From Oligoflexia bacterium (GTDB taxonomy: Bacteria > Bdellovibrionota > UBA1018), in contig JACMNQ010000036.1 in the NCBI GenBank assembly GCA_014378465.1, positions 124,001 to 188,000 of the forward strand: a stretch of 64,000 nt of DNA, read 5' to 3'. Each line of letters begins with the position of its first letter. The stretch's first letter is position 1. This document shows, in pieces, positions 58,302 to 64,000 of the stretch. The notes under the pieces were generated by a model. The model searched no databases, had not been told where the DNA came from, and saw nothing but the letters and a program-made list of their open reading frames with translations. The position numbers were made by a program, and so were the translations under genes.

Positions 58302-58332
58302 AAGGGCTCCCGGAAACGGGGGCCCTTTTTTA
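58302..58332 (+). terminator. rho-independent terminator of the collagen-like operon
   Basis: AAGGGCTCCCG-GAAA-CGGGGGCCCTTTTTT. Confidence 0.88.
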
Positions 58333-58580
58333 ATTGTGCGCCCGGCAGGGCGCCTCTGAAGCTATTCGCAAAAAACCGTCTGGGATGTTTCGCACTATCG
58401 ATAGTTTTGACAGGTTGCCAGGCTGCGCGTGAATCGGGCCAGACACGAAATCCCTATGATCCAGATGCCGACGTCGGCAGTACCGCGTGCTCAGAAGAGC
58501 GTATCAGAACATTTCGGTGGTCATCTTTGAAAAAATCTTTGAAAAAGCGATCCTCAGAGATTCGGTGAAAGCGTCGGACG

Positions 58581-60020
58581 TCACCGGACTCCAGCGGTTG
58601 AAGTCCTCGAGATCCAGAAGGGGCCTTTCATTTCGCAGGCGTCGTCCTCAGCACTGGGAAGTGGGCTGAGAATGTGCACCTGGACCATCAGGTCCCTTTC
58701 CTGAATTTTCTGAATCACGGTACCTCTGGGGAGTCTTCCGCAGAGTTCCTTCTGTCCTGCGTCGTGGTAGGCGAGAACACCCTTCGACTCCAGGATGACC
58801 GGCAATTCGTAGGAGTTTCCGATCGCTTCGAAGAAATAATCGAGGTGCGCTTTGAAGTTCACTCTTCCGGTCGCGTCGAGCGGAAAAGCATTCAGAGCGC
58901 TGTAGGCTTTTTCCCGGGCAGAGGTGAATTTCGCGCGCGCCTGGGAGGTCGCGGCTTTGGAAAGGAGGGCGCGCGCAGTCTGGACTCGCAGCAGAATGAA
59001 GTACTGAACCGGCGTCATGTTTCTGAAGATCCCGAGGTCGTAGGAATCCAGCGCGGCCGAGATGGCGTTCCGTCCGTTGATGGAGCTCGCGATGTCAAAG
59101 TCATAGGGGATGACGGTCTTGTGGTGGTTGCTCACGTTCTCCAGCACCTGGGCATTGTAGAGTCCTGGCCCGCCGTCACCGGTGTGGTCATTTCTGGAAG
59201 TCACCAGGAAGAAGTCATGGTTTCCGAGCAGCGCTTCTGACAGCAGAACTTCCGCCACCTGGCTCGCCAAGAGCCCTTCTTCCTGCGCGTTTCTGAAAAC
59301 CGGGAGCTTGGGATCGGCGGGACCGTCCGGAGTGGATTCCGTGTACTTCAACGCTCTGGCGTTCAGTCGTTTCGCAAGTTCCTCTTCATCATCCAGCAAC
59401 ATCGCCTTGCGGGTGATGGATCTGCTCGCTCCAGCGCCGGAAGTGTCCTGATAACTCATGTCGATCAATCGACTGGAGAGGGTGATTACGCCGAAAGTGC
59501 GAAGCAGCTCGTAAGCGAAAGCTTCGCGAACGATTCCCAACTGGTTCAGGATCCGATTTTTCGGAGTGAACAGCTTTGCCGGTTCAGCCGTGAGGGGCTG
59601 GTCTCCGCAGTGAGTTCCCAATTTGATTTTTTCGAGACCCTCGAAAGGCGTGTGCACGACATCAGCCGCTTTGAATTTCAGGGTCAGTTTCGGAAAAGTG
59701 CATTCGCCTTCCATGAAGTTCGTGTGACCTCGCACTTTCACTTTCACGGGGATGCGCCGTTTTCCGCCCGTTACCGTCGAATCGAAGTAACTCAGGACGC
59801 CTGGCGCTTCGGCAGGAGCTTCATCCGAGTTCTTCTTCTCTTTGAAAATCTTCTGCAGAGGCGCACTGAGCTGCAGGTGACTGAGTTCAGGGGAGCGAAG
59901 CCACGAGGGATCTTTCGAAGTCGAAGCCGGAGCCCTTTCTTCAGGCGCGTCTCGAGTGGTTGCGCAGGCCGAGGTCAAAACCAGAATGGTCATTCCAAAT
60001 ACTGTGAATCGATTTGACAT
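58581..60020 (-). CDS. CotH-kinase-like lipoprotein
   Basis: Lipobox LTSAC; RIPVKVKVRGHTNF...FPKLTLKF, REAFAYELLRTFGV, GNHDFFLVTSRN and PYDFD resemble the CotH layout. Confidence 0.55.
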   Translation of the reverse strand: MSNRFTVFGMTILVLTSACATTRDAPEERAPASTSKDPSWLRSPELSHLQLSAPLQKIFKEKKNSDEAPAEAPGVLSYFDSTVTGGKRRIPVKVKVRGHTNFMEGECTFPKLTLKFKAADVVHTPFEGLEKIKLGTHCGDQPLTAEPAKLFTPKNRILNQLGIVREAFAYELLRTFGVITLSSRLIDMSYQDTSGAGASRSITRKAMLLDDEEELAKRLNARALKYTESTPDGPADPKLPVFRNAQEEGLLASQVAEVLLSEALLGNHDFFLVTSRNDHTGDGGPGLYNAQVLENVSNHHKTVIPYDFDIASSINGRNAISAALDSYDLGIFRNMTPVQYFILLRVQTARALLSKAATSQARAKFTSAREKAYSALNAFPLDATGRVNFKAHLDYFFEAIGNSYELPVILESKGVLAYHDAGQKELCGRLPRGTVIQKIQERDLMVQVHILSPLPSAEDDACEMKGPFWISRTSTAGVR

Positions 60021-60138
60021 CAGTCATTCTTCGGCAGAAAGAGTCAAAAACTTGACCGCCTGGCCTGTGTCATTTTCTCACGGCCTGAAGTTGTGGCCAA
60101 GTCCTTGATCCTGTCCTGAAATTCGCCCTGAAAGAAAA

Positions 60139-60174
60139 GAAAGAGGCCGTCGCGCGAACGCGACGGCCTCTTTC
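60139..60174. terminator. perfect 16-bp stem hairpin (GAAAGAGGCCGTCGCG-CGAA-CGCGACGGCCTCTTTC), bidirectional terminator-like
   Basis: Direct reading; downstream of minus-strand gene 60199..61041. Confidence 0.88.
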
Positions 60175-60198
60175 AGAAAAACGAAAAGACGGAGTGAT

Positions 60199-61041
60199 TT
60201 ACGGCTGGGTCACGGCATTGTTGTCGAGAGTGACCGCGGTCTGCGCGAGAATCCTGCCGTTCATCGACGCCAGAGTCAGCAGATGGACTGCCGTCTTGCA
60301 GAGGATGATACCTTCAAAATGGGAGTTCGCACCGATGGTGACTTGCCCGGCGACCTGCCAGTAGATGTTCTTGGCCTGAGCGCCTCCTGAAAGAATCACG
60401 TTTTTCGCCGCGGCCATGGTGACATCACCGGCGATCTGAAAGATCCAGACGTCATTGGCTCCGCCGGAGATCGTGAAGTCGGTGGGAATATTGACCGTGT
60501 TGGTCCAGGTGTAAAGTCCGGGCTTCAAGGTAAGACCCCCGAGATTTCCAGTGGCCAGCTCATTGTAGTCCGGGGGACTGCGTCCGGCAGCGGTGGTGTA
60601 GGCAGTTTCCATGGAGCCGATGGCGCTCGTGAGAAGAGTGGGAGTCGGTACCGCGTAAGTGGCAGCATAGACTTTTCCGCCGCCGACGACGGAACTCGAA
60701 GTCGAAAAGACGTTGGTCGCATCAGCGGAGAGTGGAAAACCGGTGATGTAAGTCGAAGCGGCCGGACTCAAACCGATGTTACCCGTGATCGCGGATCCCG
60801 TCACATTCGAAATGGCGGCCTTCGCGAGGACCGTGTAATTGCCTGCCGAGCCGAGATCGCCTGCGACGACGGAAGCCCCGTTCGCTGAAAGGCTGATGCC
60901 AGCGGGACCTTCACCAAAGGGATTGCGTGGATTGTTGGATGATGCTTCATCGGTGCCGCAGCCAAAGGCGAAGAACAGGGGAATGAGGGCAGTCAGGGAA
61001 GCTTTGATCGAGATGCGGGAAACAGTGGAGTTTTGAGTCAT
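60199..61041 (-). CDS. exported ice-binding-like (DUF3494) lipoprotein
   Basis: Lipobox FAFGC; NYTVLAKAAISNVTGSAITGNIGLSP, DVWIFQIAGDVTMAAAKNVILSGGAQAKNIYWQVAGQVTIG. Confidence 0.9.
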   Translation of the reverse strand: MTQNSTVSRISIKASLTALIPLFFAFGCGTDEASSNNPRNPFGEGPAGISLSANGASVVAGDLGSAGNYTVLAKAAISNVTGSAITGNIGLSPAASTYITGFPLSADATNVFSTSSSVVGGGKVYAATYAVPTPTLLTSAIGSMETAYTTAAGRSPPDYNELATGNLGGLTLKPGLYTWTNTVNIPTDFTISGGANDVWIFQIAGDVTMAAAKNVILSGGAQAKNIYWQVAGQVTIGANSHFEGIILCKTAVHLLTLASMNGRILAQTAVTLDNNAVTQP

Positions 61042-61208
61042 AAGTTCCTTTGAGAAGCTGCCGAGTGGGAGAATCCAACCCGGGTCTTTCACAATAGGGT
61101 ACTCATAACGGGAGAGAAAGAAAGTCGAATTCAACCCAATTGACTGAGCGAAGCTGAGGCAGAGGATAAGCTCAATTCGGGCATCTCAGTCAAGGTTTTG
61201 ACGGGCCT

Positions 61209-61575
61209 TCATTTTTCATCCTGGATCCAGTCGATCCATTTGGGAAAGGTGTCCTGCTGCTGAAACCCGATGTTCGGGGGTCCCTGATGAGTGTGAGGAG
61301 TGCAACCCCCCCGCGAGTCTGGCATCCAGCCAGGAATGAACGGCGTTCGGAAGCTTCGATGAATCCAGGAAGGATGAACCACAATGTCCGTCGGCACCCT
61401 TTTTCACGATTCTGGAGTTCGACGGAGTGCCTGAATCAATCAGAGGTAGACTTTCCGAATACGCGGCGTCCGTGCTTGTCACGGCGAAGAGAGGGATCTG
61501 AGACTGTCCATTGAACTGGTTGAGTTGACCGAAGTCAGTCGCTCTGGTCAACCCCCGAGTCCTCGCATATTTCAC
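61209..61575 (-). pseudogene. remnant of an alpha/beta-hydrolase-like secreted enzyme, frameshifted at a 7-C run
   Basis: IPLFAVTSTDAAYSESLPL..NSRIVKKGADGHCGSSFLDSSKLPNAVHSWLDARLAGG in one frame, CTPHTHQGPPNIGFQQQDTFPKWIDWIQDEK in another. Confidence 0.45.
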
Positions 61576-61658
61576 TTCAGAAACCGCAGGAATGTGTTGA
61601 ATTTCACCCCTGAGTGCTACTTGCTTCCTGCGTCGAGCTCAACTAGAGTCGCAGCATC

Positions 61659-63836
61659 ATGAGAGATGTCTCCTTCCGTGCAGTCCGGATCCTGGCCGAA
61701 GCTCTGAGCGCTCTCAACGATGTGCCGGTCGAAGAACTGCTGCCTCCTGAGCCGGCTGTTCGTGGGTGGATGTCCTGGGACGGTTTCGTGACCTGGATCA
61801 CCCGCATCGAACGTTCAAAGCTCGCTCCGATCGACTGGGGTCGGGTAGGGGAGGCGTCTCATGACGCCCCAACGATGCCGGCAGTCCAGACCTTCTGGAG
61901 ATCCACCTTGTCCGTCCGCTTCTGTTACTGGTTGGGATGCAACTGGTTTGGGCCGGCCAATTTCCCCATTTTCAATTCGACCTACCAGGAATTGCCTGAC
62001 GGAAGACTTCGGGTCGTGCTGACGGTTCCGGAATCTCTGCGTGCCAATCGTTCCGTCTTCCAGATCTTCGAACGCTCCCTGGCTGTCCCATCCACGAAAG
62101 TCTTCGGATTGCCTGAAGCTCAGGTTCAAATGACGATCACTGGCCAGAGCGCGGAGTATCTCATCACGCTCCCGCAACAATTCACGTTCTGGTCACGTTT
62201 GCGTTTTTCCTTCAGTCGCTTCTTCGCTCCGGCTGAACTGCTTTCCGAACTGGCCCATCAGCAGAAGCAGTTGAATGAACAGGAGGCCGGAGCCGTTCAA
62301 AGCCGCGCGGATTTCCGAGCGGTCATCGAGCATGCTCCGGATGGAATCTTCATTCACAAGAGTGGCACCATCAGCTACGTGAACCCTCGCATGGCATCGT
62401 ACCTCCGGTATGATGATCCAAGGGATCTCATTGGCATGCAGGTCCTTGACATCGTTCATCCGGATTCGCGCAAATTGGAGCAGGAACGCATGACTTCGTT
62501 GATGACCGGCAGAACGGGGGTCAATCCCCCGCGTGAGATGGACTTTCTCCGGAAGGATTCAGAAACTTTTCACGGGGAAGCGGTGGCCCTGACCGTGACC
62601 TGGGAAGGACAGCCCGCGATCGCGGTGACGGTTCGCGATCTGAGCGATCGCAAGAAGCTTCAGGCTCATCTCATGCTGAGTGACCGCATGATGGCGCTCG
62701 GGGTTCTGGCGGCTGGTGTCGGCCACGAGATCAACAATCCACTCGGTTATGTCCTGCTCAATCTCGAAGCGCTGAAGAAGAATTTCGGTCCAGCCCTTTT
62801 GACGGAGAATGCGCAGCACATCGCTGACATGGAAAAGGGGCTCAACCGCATTCGACTGATCGTGAAAGATCTGAAAGCGTTTTCCCGGGATTCCGATGAG
62901 AATGCGAGAGTACAGGTCAATCTCCCGGCCGTACTTCAATCCGTCGTCAGCATGGCGCGAAAGGAAATCGAACTGCGTGCCCGACTCACGACGGAAATTC
63001 AGGATCTTCCTCCCGTTCTCGCGAGCGAGGCAAGGTTGGGGCAGGTCTTTCTCAATCTTCTGGTCAATGCCTCTCAATCCATCCGGCCTGGAAATGCGGC
63101 GATCCATGAGATCTCGGTACGAACTTCAGTGGTCCAGAAGGAATTCAGAAGTTTCGCGCTGGTGGAAGTTCAGGACACCGGTGTCGGCATGAGCGATGAA
63201 ACGAAGAAGAGGATCTTTGAGCCTTTCTTCACGACCAAGCCTGTGGGAGTGGGGACGGGACTGGGCCTCTCCATCTGCCATTCCATCATAGAAGGTTTCA
63301 GCGGCCAGATCGAATTTGAAAGCGAAGTCGGCAAAGGCACCTGTTTCAAGGTCTTTCTCCCGCTTTTTCAGGAAAAGTCGGTGAAAACGGCGGTCCCAGT
63401 CCCGGGTGCCGGGTCGCTTGGCTCGTCGGCAGTCACCTCCGCTTCGGCGACACGGGCACGTGGAAAAGTGCTGATCATTGACGACGATGCCGCACTGCTT
63501 GAAATGACGAAATTCTTCATCTCTGAGGATCATGAAGCGGTCGCACTGACGGATGCGCAGGATGCTCTGGATCTTCTGGCGAAAGGTCAGAAGTTCGACT
63601 GCATTCTCTGCGATCTCATGATGCCGACTCTCAATGGCATCCAGTTCTACCAGAAAGTGTCCGAGATTTCTCCCGAGCATCTCTCCCGGATCCTCTATGT
63701 GACGGGTGGCAGCTTCACTGAGGAAACTCATGCGTTTCTGAGAAAGCCTGAAATCCGGCATCTGGAAAAGCCTTTTGACACCTCTCATCTCAGGGAGCTG
63801 GTTCAGGAACAGGTGGCGAGAACCGCTCGTGAGTGA
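61659..63836 (+). CDS. PAS sensor histidine kinase with C-terminal receiver domain
   Basis: GVLAAGVGHEINNPLGYVLLNLEAL; GTGLGLSICHSIIEGF; ILCDLMMPTLNGIQF. Confidence 0.94.
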   Translation: MRDVSFRAVRILAEALSALNDVPVEELLPPEPAVRGWMSWDGFVTWITRIERSKLAPIDWGRVGEASHDAPTMPAVQTFWRSTLSVRFCYWLGCNWFGPANFPIFNSTYQELPDGRLRVVLTVPESLRANRSVFQIFERSLAVPSTKVFGLPEAQVQMTITGQSAEYLITLPQQFTFWSRLRFSFSRFFAPAELLSELAHQQKQLNEQEAGAVQSRADFRAVIEHAPDGIFIHKSGTISYVNPRMASYLRYDDPRDLIGMQVLDIVHPDSRKLEQERMTSLMTGRTGVNPPREMDFLRKDSETFHGEAVALTVTWEGQPAIAVTVRDLSDRKKLQAHLMLSDRMMALGVLAAGVGHEINNPLGYVLLNLEALKKNFGPALLTENAQHIADMEKGLNRIRLIVKDLKAFSRDSDENARVQVNLPAVLQSVVSMARKEIELRARLTTEIQDLPPVLASEARLGQVFLNLLVNASQSIRPGNAAIHEISVRTSVVQKEFRSFALVEVQDTGVGMSDETKKRIFEPFFTTKPVGVGTGLGLSICHSIIEGFSGQIEFESEVGKGTCFKVFLPLFQEKSVKTAVPVPGAGSLGSSAVTSASATRARGKVLIIDDDAALLEMTKFFISEDHEAVALTDAQDALDLLAKGQKFDCILCDLMMPTLNGIQFYQKVSEISPEHLSRILYVTGGSFTEETHAFLRKPEIRHLEKPFDTSHLRELVQEQVARTARE

Positions 63837-64000
63837 AGCACTGGACGTGGCGATCATCGGATCAGGTTTCTCGGGACGCGGCATGGCGATCCAGTTGAAG
63901 AGGAGCGGTCGCGAAAATTTCAGGATATTCGAACGCGCGAGCGAAGTGGGTGGGGTCTGGCGTGACAATACTTGTCCCGGTTGCGAGTGTGATGAGGCCG
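63829..64000 (+). CDS. FAD-dependent monooxygenase/oxidoreductase, N-terminal fragment (truncated by window)
   Basis: GTG at 63829 overlapping previous stop; VAIIGSGFSGRGMAIQLKRSG...FRIFERASEVGGVWRDN. Confidence 0.85.
   Translation, partial: MSEALDVAIIGSGFSGRGMAIQLKRSGRENFRIFERASEVGGVWRDNTCPGCECDEA

Overview
This 64 kb window is a GC-rich, gene-dense bacterial chromosome segment. Many exported proteins and lipoproteins and the sensor kinases suggest a Gram-negative of the Bdellovibrio/Oligoflexia kind, but that placement is inference only. Recognisable housekeeping genes: recJ 3' end, relA/spoT, gmk, yicC, accA, engB/ysxC, an LD-carboxypeptidase, a cardiolipin synthase-like PLD, a polyprenyl synthase plus a menA-like gene, an FMN-binding glutamate synthase-like gene, an ABC exporter and two large sensor kinases. 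Accessory content: (1) a ~5 kb degraded island bounded by an intact tRNA-Leu(CAA) and a 73-bp copy of its 3' part, filled with nested IS elements (defective ISL3, truncated IS91, intact Tn5-like IS4 with perfect 34-bp IRs, IS3 remnant) and a DUF427 gene; (2) a compact operon of three paralogous exported collagen-like (Gly-X-Y) proteins with a shared Cys-X-Cys...Cys...Cys tail, next to an exported ATP-grasp-like protein and a convergent CotH-kinase-like lipoprotein, which is the best candidate here for an undescribed surface system; (3) several decaying secreted-enzyme genes (PLA2-like with one in-frame stop, frameshifted CAP protein, frameshifted hydrolase remnant) and an apparent trypsin-fold pseudoprotease. 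No CRISPR array, rRNA or prophage was seen. Family calls come from reading motifs by eye; no searches were run.
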